Of a stretch of DNA of 64,000 bases, positions 53,059 through 60,881 are shown piece by piece; the stretch's first letter is position 1; the number at the start of each line of letters is the position of its first letter. A program made the position numbers and the translations under genes. Source of the DNA: Gilvibacter sp. SZ-19 (GTDB taxonomy: Bacteria > Bacteroidota > Bacteroidia > Flavobacteriales > Flavobacteriaceae). The stretch covers positions 371,260 through 435,259 of the forward strand of contig NZ_CP019333.1 of assembly GCF_002163875.1 (NCBI RefSeq). Reading direction: 5' to 3'. Under the pieces are notes generated by a model. It did no database searches, was not told the origin of the DNA, and saw only the letters and a list, made by a program, of their open reading frames with translations.

Positions 53059-54393
53059 ATGACCTTATTTATTACCGAGGTGGTCAAAGACACCACGCCT
53101 CTCATTACAAACGACAAGATCGTTTTTGGACTGCTCATGCTCTGCTTGGGCTTTGTTTTTTATACCTCTAGCAAAAAAAGTGGGCCTTGGGCAAAATTCT
53201 ATAAATACATCCCTGCCCTCTTTATGGCCTATTTTGTGCCGGCTATCTTAACTACTACGGGCATCATAGCCCCAGAATGGACTAGCGTTGCTGCGGATGG
53301 AACAGCAACAGAGGCAAGTTCTGGTCTATACCATATGGCCAGTCGCTATTTATTGCCTGCAGCTCTTGTTTTAATGACCTTGAGCTTAGATCTAAAAGGT
53401 GTATTTAACCTTGGGCCCAAGGCCTTATGGATGTTCTTGGCAGGTACAGCGGGTATCATTTTAGGAGGACCTTTGGCAGTGCTGATTGTAGGCAGTATTT
53501 CTCCAGAAACCGTAGGTGGTGAAGGCGCTGATGCTGTATGGCGAGGGCTATCGACCCTGGCTGGAAGCTGGATCGGTGGTGGTGCCAATCAGAGTGCTAT
53601 GCTGGAGATCTATGGCTACAATCAGAAACTATACGGACAAATGGTATTTGTCGATATTCTTGTGGCTAACGTCTGGATGGCTATCATTCTTATAGGGATT
53701 GGAAAGTCAGCGCGCATAGACCGCTGGCTTAAAGCAGACAATACTGCCATAGAATCGCTCAAGCAAAAAATGACCGCCTTTACCGAAAAAGTGAGTCACA
53801 ATCCATCTTTAAGCGAACTCATGGTCTTAGGCGCCTTGGCTTTTGGAGCCGTTGGAGCTTCGCACTGGCTGGGCGATATAATGGCAGCCGCGCTCTCCGG
53901 ATGGGTCGATGGACTTAGCGGACTGACCAAGAACGTATTTAGCTTTTTAGGCAGTTCATTCTTTTGGATGGTCACTATTGCGACCTTGATTGGAGTGCTC
54001 TTGAGTTACACCAAAGCCCGTAATTTAGAAGGAGCCGGTGCCAGTAAAATGGGTAGCGTGTTTATATACATCCTTGTAGCAACCATCGGGATGAAAATGG
54101 ACTTAAGACTTATCTTCAATAACCCTGGATTGATTGTGGTTGGTTTTGTGTGGATGGCAGTTCATGCAGGTATCTTAATTGGCATGGCTAAACTGATCCG
54201 CGCGCCTTACTTTTTCTTGGCTGTAGGGAGTCAGGCTAATGTGGGTGGAGCCGCCTCTGCCCCTATCGTAGCTTCGGCATTTCACAGCTCGCTCACTACT
54301 GTAGGAGTACTCTTGGCAGTCTTTGGATATGCCATAGGAACCTTAGGTGCAGTGGCTTGTACATTTTTAATGCAATTGGCTGCAGCCTCTTAG
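53059..54393 (+). CDS. DUF819 family membrane protein
   Basis: The 444-residue protein has about 12 membrane helices. The DUF819 hallmarks are visible: LGPKALWMFLAGTAGIILGGPLAVLIVG, GSWIGGGANQSAMLEIYG (repeated Gly-Asn signature of the transporter core) and FFLAVGSQANVGGAASAPIVASAF in the C-terminal half, a matching inverted-repeat core. Members resemble sodium-dependent carriers, but the substrate is not established. It starts 58 bases after the Arc gene on the same strand, which leaves readthrough possible, and no hairpin lies between them. Confidence 0.85.
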   Translation: MTLFITEVVKDTTPLITNDKIVFGLLMLCLGFVFYTSSKKSGPWAKFYKYIPALFMAYFVPAILTTTGIIAPEWTSVAADGTATEASSGLYHMASRYLLPAALVLMTLSLDLKGVFNLGPKALWMFLAGTAGIILGGPLAVLIVGSISPETVGGEGADAVWRGLSTLAGSWIGGGANQSAMLEIYGYNQKLYGQMVFVDILVANVWMAIILIGIGKSARIDRWLKADNTAIESLKQKMTAFTEKVSHNPSLSELMVLGALAFGAVGASHWLGDIMAAALSGWVDGLSGLTKNVFSFLGSSFFWMVTIATLIGVLLSYTKARNLEGAGASKMGSVFIYILVATIGMKMDLRLIFNNPGLIVVGFVWMAVHAGILIGMAKLIRAPYFFLAVGSQANVGGAASAPIVASAFHSSLTTVGVLLAVFGYAIGTLGAVACTFLMQLAAAS

Positions 54394-54439
54394 GAGAAGC
54401 GCCAAAAAATACAGATATTTGCCGCAAATAATTTCAACC

Positions 54440-55159
54440 ATGCGCACTCGAATTTTCGCTTCTGTTTTGATGATTTTAGGTTTGCTGAGCTGCTCCGAGC
54501 AAGCCGAAAATAATAGCATTTTGGTGGCCAACATCAAAGACCTCAACAAAGGAAAGGTCTACTTGGAGCGCTTGCAAGACAGCAGTTTGATTCGCATAGA
54601 TTCGGTTCTGGTAGACGGACAGTCTCCCCTTACTTTGGGCACTAACTTAGAGAGCCCAGAAGTATTATACGTGCATGTTTTGGTAGATGCCAGTGAGCTG
54701 ATTGATACCCGCATTCCGATCTTTATGGAAAAGGGCACTGTAGAATTGAGCACTCGCTTGAACAATCTTCAAGGTGCGGCTGTAATAAAAGGCTCTCAAA
54801 ACCACGACAAATGGATGGAATACAAGCAGAATATGAGTCGTTTTACGGATAGAAACTTAGAACTTATCAAGGCATTGATAGAATCTGGGAAGCAGCAGAA
54901 CGATTCGCTAACTGCAGCCATTGAAGCCCAACAACTACAACTGGTACGCTCAAAGTATTTGGCCACTATCAACTTCGCCACAAACAATACCGCTTATGCC
55001 GCATCGCCTTATGTGGTTCTAAATGAGGTGCGTGTAGCCAATACGAATTACCTGGACACGGTATACAATGCCCTACAAGACAGCGTTAGAACAGGAACTT
55101 ACGGAAAAGCCCTGTACGCCTTGATCAAAGAGCAGCAGGCCGCTGCCAATGAACAATAA
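54440..55159 (+). CDS. DUF4369 domain lipoprotein
   Basis: The ATG at 54440 gives a lipoprotein signal with lipobox LGLLSC (Cys18). The 239-residue protein has an N-terminal DUF4369 beta domain at about 25-120 (NKGKVYLERLQDSSLIRIDSV and VELSTRLNNLQGAAVIKGSQ). A helical C-terminal half follows (about 125-239). DUF4369 is usually followed by a thioredoxin domain; none is present, so this is the short form. Its TAA is directly followed by the stop of the small convergent gene. The function is unknown. Confidence 0.78.
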   Translation: MRTRIFASVLMILGLLSCSEQAENNSILVANIKDLNKGKVYLERLQDSSLIRIDSVLVDGQSPLTLGTNLESPEVLYVHVLVDASELIDTRIPIFMEKGTVELSTRLNNLQGAAVIKGSQNHDKWMEYKQNMSRFTDRNLELIKALIESGKQQNDSLTAAIEAQQLQLVRSKYLATINFATNNTAYAASPYVVLNEVRVANTNYLDTVYNALQDSVRTGTYGKALYALIKEQQAAANEQ

Positions 55160-55426
55160 TTAAAGCTTCGCGAGTTTGTCTAAAAGGGCGTTGCCACGGT
55201 CTTCCAATTCTTTGGAAATGGCATTGAAATGCGCCTTTTTGTTCTCAACATCTTTCTGATTGATCTTAGCCGTAAGCTCATCAAAAGTGGTGATAGCCTC
55301 GTCTATAATGGCTTCGGATTTTTTACTGTCTGCCTTTGGGTTTTCCAACTCCCAGCCGTAAACGGCCTCGATGATGTCTCCCAATACAAAGTTCAAATCC
55401 TTCTTTAAATCTCTAACACTAGCCAT
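55160..55426 (-). CDS. Small helical/coiled-coil protein, function unknown
   Basis: The 88-residue acidic protein is predicted to be almost entirely helical: MASVRDLKKDLNFVLGDIIE, then a loop, and EAIITFDELT-like and NKKAHFNAISKELEDRG segments with heptad-like spacing. I do not recognise a named family, though small proteins of this shape recur beside manA in flavobacteria. It has no signal or membrane segment, so it is cytoplasmic. The stop abuts the DUF4369 stop with no spacer, and the gene lies 42 bases after the manA stop on the same strand. Confidence 0.6.
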   Translation of the reverse strand: MASVRDLKKDLNFVLGDIIEAVYGWELENPKADSKKSEAIIDEAITTFDELTAKINQKDVENKKAHFNAISKELEDRGNALLDKLAKL

Positions 55427-55468
55427 AATACTTTATTTTATGGGGTAAAAGTACGCTTTTAAGCGGCA

Positions 55469-56440
55469 TTATGGCACACGAACTTCTAAAAGTTCTGCAC
55501 CATCGGTTTTAATAACTACACGAGTTGCTGCTGCAGGTATCATGGCTGTCTGCCCTTTAACCAAAGTGGTCTCCTGCCCATTTAGTGTAAAGCTAACGGT
55601 TCCGCTCAAACACATATACACCACAAAAGAATCGGTATCGGACAGATCTTGTGTAATGGCAGTTGTTAAAGGTAAATAGCGTGTATCAAAAAAATCAGAT
55701 CGACACACCTGGTTGCTAGCGTTCTCTTTTTTCGTGTAATTGAGCTTTTGATCGTTAGGAGCATCAAAATTCAGTACATCCAAGGCCTCTTGAGTGTGCA
55801 ATTCGCGCATTTTTCCGTCGGTTCCTGGTCTGTCCCAATCATAAACGCGATAGGTTATGTCTGAGGTCTGTTGTATCTCGGCCACCATAACTCCTCCGCA
55901 AATAGCATGTATGGTACCAGGGGCAATAAAATAGCTATCTCCTGCTTGTACCTTATGAAAATTAAGAAGCGTTCCTAATGCTTTATTATCGAGTGCCTCA
56001 GAATAGGTCTCTTTACTTACGGGAGCCTTGAAATCAACGATTAGGTCTGCGTCCTCATCGGCTTGCATGATGTACCACATCTCCGATTTTCCAAAGGAAT
56101 CGTGGTGCTTTTTTGCATACTCATCCGCAGGATGCACTTGTACAGAAAGGTCTAAGGCAGCATCTATAAACTTAAAGAGTAAAGGAAACACAGGACCGTG
56201 CTTGGCATAAAGCCTTTCTCCTAACAGCTCTGCAGGATATTGCTTGAGTAAGGTGTTTAAATCCTGACCTGCCAAAGGACCATTGTTGACCACAGAAATG
56301 TTTCCTGGAACTCCAGAGAGTTCCCAGCTTTCTCCTACATTAGGGAGGTCTGTTTTTTTACCAAAATGTGTTTTGATTTTAGTTCCTCCCCACACCTTGT
56401 CTTTAAGGATAGGGTTGAACTTAAGGGCGTAAAGGGGCAT
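55469..56440 (-). CDS. manA: Class I mannose-6-phosphate isomerase
   Basis: ManA interconverts fructose-6-phosphate and mannose-6-phosphate. I start at the second ATG (56440, MPLYALKFNPILKDKVWGG), as in the family; 56449 is nearly as possible and adds three residues. The 323-residue protein has the zinc-binding cupin segments: LDLSVQVHPADEYAKKHH (His and Glu), the GKSEMWYIM region with Glu, and FIAPGTIHAICGG with the second His. The C-terminal cupin carries the CLSGTVSF strand. It is the short bacterial form. bcp lies 13 bases upstream, so the gene is part of the idi-queD-bcp-manA run and feeds GDP-mannose or glycan pathways. Confidence 0.92.
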   Translation of the reverse strand: MPLYALKFNPILKDKVWGGTKIKTHFGKKTDLPNVGESWELSGVPGNISVVNNGPLAGQDLNTLLKQYPAELLGERLYAKHGPVFPLLFKFIDAALDLSVQVHPADEYAKKHHDSFGKSEMWYIMQADEDADLIVDFKAPVSKETYSEALDNKALGTLLNFHKVQAGDSYFIAPGTIHAICGGVMVAEIQQTSDITYRVYDWDRPGTDGKMRELHTQEALDVLNFDAPNDQKLNYTKKENASNQVCRSDFFDTRYLPLTTAITQDLSDTDSFVVYMCLSGTVSFTLNGQETTLVKGQTAMIPAAATRVVIKTDGAELLEVRVP

Positions 56441-56452
56441 TGCATCCATTGC

Positions 56453-56905
56453 TTATAATTTGTTTAATTCCCTAAGTGCCATGCGGATGTGCGGATCGGC
56501 CGCCAAGGCCTTAAATCGCTTTATCAAAATGCCATCTGCATTGAACACGTAGGTTTCTCTGCCCGGCAAGATACCAAGCAATGCACTTTTTACACCGAAC
56601 ATTCGACGAACCTGCCCTTTGGCGTCGGCCAATAGCGTAAAGGGTAAGTTAAATCGTTTTGCGAATTTTGCATGAGATTGCTCTGAATCTCCACTAATAC
56701 CTATCACCTGTACTCCTGCCGCAGTAAAGTCTTCAAAATGATCTCTAAAACTACACGCCTCAGCGGTACATCCTGGGGTGAAATTCTTGGGATAAAAGTA
56801 GATCACAGCGGCTTGCCCAGCCAATTCTTTTTGACTGTCAAACTCATTGCCCTCTTGATCTTTCAATGTAAATGCAGGGAGCTGATCGCCAATTTCTAGG
56901 GCCAT
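56453..56905 (-). CDS. bcp: Thioredoxin-dependent thiol peroxidase (Bcp/PrxQ)
   Basis: The 150-residue peroxiredoxin has the peroxidatic Cys in FTPGCTAEACSFRD. The nearby second cysteine (five residues later) is the resolving Cys of the PrxQ type. VIGISGDSEQSHAKFAKRFNLPF follows, and RETYVFNADGILIKRF lies near the end. Bcp reduces hydroperoxides with thioredoxin. It is 3 bases after the queD-like stop and 12 bases before manA, all on the same strand. The call is secure. Confidence 0.95.
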   Translation of the reverse strand: MALEIGDQLPAFTLKDQEGNEFDSQKELAGQAAVIYFYPKNFTPGCTAEACSFRDHFEDFTAAGVQVIGISGDSEQSHAKFAKRFNLPFTLLADAKGQVRRMFGVKSALLGILPGRETYVFNADGILIKRFKALAADPHIRMALRELNKL

Positions 56906-56908
56906 AAC

Positions 56909-57316
56909 TTATCCTTTGTAGGTTACAAAATTGCGCGGGGTCTCGTAGAGCGTCACCTCCAACTCTAGATCACTCGCTATATGAGGACGAAGCCTGTTGT
57001 AAATACAAATAGCAATATTCTCTGCCGTAGGGTTCAATTGCTCAAAATCTTTGACCTCCAAATTGAGATTCTTATGATCGTAAGCATCTTCAACCTCCGT
57101 CTTAATGATCGCCTTTAAGTCTTCTATACTTATTACAAAGCCCGTTTCAGGATCCACCTCTCCAGTAACTCCTACAACTAATTCGTAATTGTGGCCGTGG
57201 TAATGTGGATTGCTGCATTTTCCGAATACAGCGGCATTCTTCGCCTCATCCCAGGCGGGATTGTACAAACGATGCGCTGCGTTAAAATGGGCTTTTCTGT
57301 ATACGGTCAGACTCAT
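56909..57316 (-). CDS. queD: 6-carboxytetrahydropterin synthase (QueD-like)
   Basis: QueD makes 6-carboxy-5,6,7,8-tetrahydropterin from dihydroneopterin triphosphate for queuosine synthesis; the related PTPS makes 6-pyruvoyl-tetrahydropterin. The 135-residue protein has HFNAAHRLYNP (first zinc His), FGKCSNPHYHGHNYELVVG (Cys and the His pair that complete the zinc site) and VISIEDLKAIIK. A C-terminal LEVTLYETPRNFVTY segment ends it. The CSNPHYHGHNY motif is of the QueD type, but the two enzymes are hard to separate by sequence. It abuts the idi stop with no gap and bcp begins 3 bases later. Confidence 0.88.
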   Translation of the reverse strand: MSLTVYRKAHFNAAHRLYNPAWDEAKNAAVFGKCSNPHYHGHNYELVVGVTGEVDPETGFVISIEDLKAIIKTEVEDAYDHKNLNLEVKDFEQLNPTAENIAICIYNRLRPHIASDLELEVTLYETPRNFVTYKG

Positions 57317-57835
57317 TTATTGACTGATATGCTGATAATATTTCTCAAAGATGATCTTAAACCAAGCTGTATATTGCTCCGGATGGGCCTCGATATCTGC
57401 CTTGACATCTTCTATTGGCATCCATTTCCAGGCTTCTACTTCTTCTGGGTTAATCTGCGGCTCCCCTTCGTAATGTCCTACCATTATATGGTCTAACTCA
57501 TGCTCGGTAAGACCATTGTCAAAAGGGGCCTTATAAATAAACCAGGTTACTTCTTTCAAGGGCGTTTGAAAACCCATTTCTTCTTGTAGCCTTCTGGCTC
57601 CAGCTTCCAAATTGGATTCCCCTTCGCGCTGATGACTACAACAGGTATTGGTCCAAAGCCCTGGAGAATGGTATTTCGACAAGGCACGCTGCTGTAGCAT
57701 AAGCTCGCCATCTCGGTTAAAAACGAAGACAGAAAATGCGCGATGCAATACCGCTTTCTCGTGTGCCTCCATCTTTGGCATCAGCCCAACTTGCTCATCC
57801 CGCTCATTGACCAATACCACCATTTCTTCTTTCAT
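57317..57835 (-). CDS. idi: Isopentenyl-diphosphate delta-isomerase (type I)
   Basis: Idi interconverts IPP and DMAPP for isoprenoids. The ATG at 57835 gives a 172-residue protein starting MKEEMVVLVNERDEQVGL; the frame is open 20 codons further up but that part overlaps the promoter. It is a Nudix-type fold: HRAFSVFVFN, the catalytic Cys in WTNTCCSHQREGE, and GARRLQEEMGF with the metal Glu residues. EVEAWKWMPIEDV follows, as expected of type I Idi. It is the first gene of the idi-queD-bcp-manA run. A two-part promoter lies directly upstream. Confidence 0.93.
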   Translation of the reverse strand: MKEEMVVLVNERDEQVGLMPKMEAHEKAVLHRAFSVFVFNRDGELMLQQRALSKYHSPGLWTNTCCSHQREGESNLEAGARRLQEEMGFQTPLKEVTWFIYKAPFDNGLTEHELDHIMVGHYEGEPQINPEEVEAWKWMPIEDVKADIEAHPEQYTAWFKIIFEKYYQHISQ

Positions 57836-57850
57836 ATACACGCTTTTACA

Positions 57851-57883
57851 CAAAAGTACGAAAATGCTTTCCTTTAAATGCAA
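57851..57883 (-). promoter_or_regulatory. Candidate promoter of the idi operon
   Basis: Minus-strand TTG (57883-57881), a 22-base spacer and TACTTTTG (57858-57851) match the flavobacterial promoter fully. The -33 element overlaps the end of the terminator of the OmpA gene. Confidence 0.55.
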
Positions 57884-57909
57884 AAAGGCGCTCATACAAG
57901 CGCCTTTTT
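57882..57909 (-). terminator. Intrinsic terminator after the OmpA-family gene
   Basis: GGCGC pairs with GCGCC, extended by five A-T pairs, around an 8-base loop; on the minus strand the hairpin is followed by TTTTTG. It lies 21 bases past the OmpA stop. Confidence 0.85.
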
Positions 57910-57930
57910 GGTGAGGTTAATTGGGAAGTC

Positions 57931-59871
57931 TTAATCCTGTATGATAAACATGGATCGTCTGTTGAGCTGGTGCTCTTCTTCACTACATTCCACTCCGTTG
58001 GCACATTGGTTAACCAATCGCGTCTCTCCATAGCCCTTTGCAGATAGTCGCGACGGAGCAATTCCACGCTCTACCAACCAAGCCATGGTCGATTGCGCTC
58101 GACGCTCGGATAGGATTTCGTTATATCGATCTGTAGCTCTACTGTCTGTATGAGATTCTATATGAATTACAAGTTCTGGATATTGCTGCATAGCAACTAA
58201 GATCTTAGCCAATTCCACAGCAGCATCCGGACGGATGTTGAATCTATCCAAATCGAAATAGATCGGCTGCAAGTCCAATTTACATCCTAAGTCGTTAGAA
58301 GCACAAGGAACTCCAATTAGGGCCAAAGAAGCATCTACCACGCTGGTCACATCCGGAGTATTTACAATGCGCTCTGCGGGTTCGTAATCGAGCTTATCTG
58401 CGCGAACCACATATTGTGTATTACAGGCCACTACAAAGCTATACTTAGCATCATCGCCCACAATTACAGGTTCTCCAACCGGATTGTTCTCTGCGTCGAC
58501 CAATTGTACGCGAGCTCCCGGAAGTAGTTCTCCTGTTCCGGCATCGGTGATCACACCTTCTAAAGTGATCTCACACTGTCGCACACGGTAAATCTCGTCA
58601 TTGGTGAATCCGGCATCGCCATCGCGATTGGAGGAAAGATATCCGATCTTCTTGCTTTCTCTTACGATAAAACCAAAATCGTCTTTCTCGCTGTTTGCAG
58701 GTTCACCCAAATTGGTAATTGTAGTAGGCAGTCCATTTTCGTTCAGTGGAGTCATATAAATATCCAATCCTCCGAGGCCTGCACGACCGTCAGAAGAAAA
58801 ATACAAATGATTGGATTCACTGATAAAAGGAAAACTCTCGCGCGCCTCTGTATTGATCTCGGTAACATTGACAGGATCTCCGTATGTTCCGTCTTCGTTG
58901 ATGGTTACATACCAAATATCACTTTGTCCAAGCGTTCCGGGCATGTCAGAAGCGAAATACAAACGTTTACCATCCAAACTCAAGGTTGGGTGGGCCACAG
59001 AATAATCGTCGCTATTAAATGGAAGCTCTTGAATGTTGGTCCAAAAGGTTTCGCCGCTTAAGGTTGCTTTGTAGATCTTTAGGCGGATGGTCTTGGTCTT
59101 GTCTTTCCCACGTTTTCCGTCTATAAAATTGTTACGCGTAAAGTACATATGACGCAAGTCCTGAGTGAACGCAGGATTGGATTCGTGGTATTTAGTGTTC
59201 ACATCGCCTTTTAAACGCTTGAGGTTGATCAGATCACCCTCGGCATCCATATCGGCAATAAAAAGATCCAAATACGGCTGGTTGTTCCATTCGTGTACTG
59301 CTAATTTACCATCCATGATAGTATCTGAAGCAGATGCGAATACCACCTTGTTCTCTCCAAAATAGGCGGGGCCAAAGTCGGAGTTCGCAGTGTTGGCACT
59401 CACTTTAGAGAGTTCGTAATCTATTGCACCAAAAGCGATATCCTTTAGATAATCAGGGTTCGCTTTAAAATTGGTAGCAATCTTGGTTGCTCCTCCTTTT
59501 TCCACAAAGGTCGCCATCATTTGGTCTGACTCTTCGTAGCGCCCTAGACTTTTAAGGGCTAGCGCGTAGCGATAGTAATAGATCGGTTCGGCTTCTTCTG
59601 CGTAATCGCTCACTAGACGTCCGTACCATTTGGCGGCATCTTTATAATCGCTGTTAAAGAAATAGGTGTTTCCTAATTTCTGATAGATCTCTGCAGAGAC
59701 GTAACCGTCTTTAACTACCTGCAAATAGACCTTCTGAGCATCGATATAGGCGTATTTGTCATATTCCTTATTCGCCTGATTGAGCTGTGTTGTCTGTGCA
59801 TGACCAAGTTGTAAACTAAGCAGGAATCCCAGAGCAATAAATGCTGATCTGATTGGTGAGGTTGAATTCAT
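57931..59871 (-). CDS. OmpA-family protein with TPR, beta-propeller and CRD domains (PorE-like)
   Basis: The 646-residue exported protein has a signal peptide (MNSTSPIRSAFIALGFLLSLQLGHAQ). It then has TPR-like helices (about 25-120) and WD40/PD40-type beta-propeller repeats (about 150-430: LYFSSDGRAGLGGLDIYM and similar blocks). A carboxypeptidase-regulatory-like domain follows (about 440-520: LEGVITDAGTGELLPGARVQLV), and a C-terminal OmpA peptidoglycan-binding domain (about 530-640) carries YFDLDRFNIRPDAA and HTDSRATDRYNEILSERRA. This order matches PorE, a T9SS-associated periplasmic protein that binds peptidoglycan, but it lacks a lipobox. It follows PorP/SprF and the adhesin on the same strand, with 10 bases to PorP. 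Confidence 0.88.
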   Translation of the reverse strand: MNSTSPIRSAFIALGFLLSLQLGHAQTTQLNQANKEYDKYAYIDAQKVYLQVVKDGYVSAEIYQKLGNTYFFNSDYKDAAKWYGRLVSDYAEEAEPIYYYRYALALKSLGRYEESDQMMATFVEKGGATKIATNFKANPDYLKDIAFGAIDYELSKVSANTANSDFGPAYFGENKVVFASASDTIMDGKLAVHEWNNQPYLDLFIADMDAEGDLINLKRLKGDVNTKYHESNPAFTQDLRHMYFTRNNFIDGKRGKDKTKTIRLKIYKATLSGETFWTNIQELPFNSDDYSVAHPTLSLDGKRLYFASDMPGTLGQSDIWYVTINEDGTYGDPVNVTEINTEARESFPFISESNHLYFSSDGRAGLGGLDIYMTPLNENGLPTTITNLGEPANSEKDDFGFIVRESKKIGYLSSNRDGDAGFTNDEIYRVRQCEITLEGVITDAGTGELLPGARVQLVDAENNPVGEPVIVGDDAKYSFVVACNTQYVVRADKLDYEPAERIVNTPDVTSVVDASLALIGVPCASNDLGCKLDLQPIYFDLDRFNIRPDAAVELAKILVAMQQYPELVIHIESHTDSRATDRYNEILSERRAQSTMAWLVERGIAPSRLSAKGYGETRLVNQCANGVECSEEEHQLNRRSMFIIQD

Positions 59872-59881
59872 GTATGCCCGT

Positions 59882-60826
59882 TTAGAAGAAGCGCGGTGTT
59901 AAAGCGCGTTCTGGTTTATTAAATATCTCGAATCGCACAAAGAATTCATACGATCCGCTGTTGAATTGTTGTAAATCTGTGGTTTCTCTGTCGTAAGCAA
60001 AACCTAAGAACAAGCCTTCTGTCGCTTGGAAACCAACCATTCCGCTCAAGGCAGCACTCCAGCGGTAGGCAGCTCCTAAAGTGAATTTCTCATTGATCAT
60101 GAAGTTGGCCGAAAGATCTACCTGCAAAGGCGAACCACTAACCAATTTGGTCAGTAAGGCTGGTTTGAACTTCACATTAGTTCCTAGATCGAACACATAA
60201 CCTGTGATAAAGAAATAGTGCAAGCGCTCCGCAGCAATAGTTTGAGCAGAGGTTGGCCCGATCTCACTTTCGTCGAAATGCTTGGTATTTAAAAAGTTCG
60301 GTACAGAAAGACCAACATAGAACTTATCAGAATAATAGTAGACTCCGGCTCCGATCTGCGGCTGTAAACGATTGTCAATATTATTCTCAAAGACATCGCT
60401 ACCGTCTGCAATATTGAGCAAAGAGAAGTCTACATCCAATACATCGATCCCCGCTTTTAAACCAAAAGCGAGTTTATAGAATGCCGAAGTATTGATCGTA
60501 TACGAATAATCTATGTTTACATTGGATTCTTTAGCCGGGCCGAGCTGTTCACTCACAATAGACAATCCCAGTCCCATGTTCTCCATGGCTCCAATAGGTG
60601 AATTCACTGTGAAAGTTCCCGTTTTTGGGGCTCCTTCCAGTCCAACCCACTGACTGCGATACAGGGCTGCAAAATCCAATGATCCACGAGAGCCTGCGTA
60701 AGCCGGGTTCACCACCTGCGTATTGTACATATACTGCGTGTACTGCGGATCTTGTTGCGCAAAACTTTCAAAGCAAACGCACATCAAGAGTGTGGCTAGT
60801 AGATTTAAAGAAATTTTTCTGATCAT
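59882..60826 (-). CDS. PorP/SprF family type IX secretion outer-membrane protein
   Basis: PorP/SprF proteins are outer-membrane barrel-like proteins needed to export or attach adhesins with type B sorting domains. The 314-residue protein has a signal peptide (MIRKISLNLLATLLMCVCFESFAQ), then QDPQYTQYMYNTQVVNPAYAGSRG, the family hallmark, in pieces QYTQYMYN and NPAYAGSRG. Alternating beta strands ending in aromatic residues and a C-terminal FFVRFEIF strand complete it. It sits directly between the adhesin with a type B domain and the OmpA-like gene, the standard SprF arrangement. A strong hairpin lies between it and the adhesin. Confidence 0.93.
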   Translation of the reverse strand: MIRKISLNLLATLLMCVCFESFAQQDPQYTQYMYNTQVVNPAYAGSRGSLDFAALYRSQWVGLEGAPKTGTFTVNSPIGAMENMGLGLSIVSEQLGPAKESNVNIDYSYTINTSAFYKLAFGLKAGIDVLDVDFSLLNIADGSDVFENNIDNRLQPQIGAGVYYYSDKFYVGLSVPNFLNTKHFDESEIGPTSAQTIAAERLHYFFITGYVFDLGTNVKFKPALLTKLVSGSPLQVDLSANFMINEKFTLGAAYRWSAALSGMVGFQATEGLFLGFAYDRETTDLQQFNSGSYEFFVRFEIFNKPERALTPRFF

Positions 60827-60844
60827 TTCCGTATGATTTTAAGG

Positions 60845-60866
60845 TCCCGGGGATCGCTCCCCGGGA
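60845..60866. repeat. GC-rich intercistronic hairpin between the adhesin and PorP/SprF
   Basis: TCCCGGGGA and TCCCCGGGA are exact complements (9 bp) around TCGC. The hairpin sits 16 bases past the adhesin stop and 18 bases before the PorP start. It is very stable but lacks a T tract, so it may protect or partially terminate the upstream message. Confidence 0.65.
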
Positions 60867-60881
60867 GTCTTTCTTTTATTG

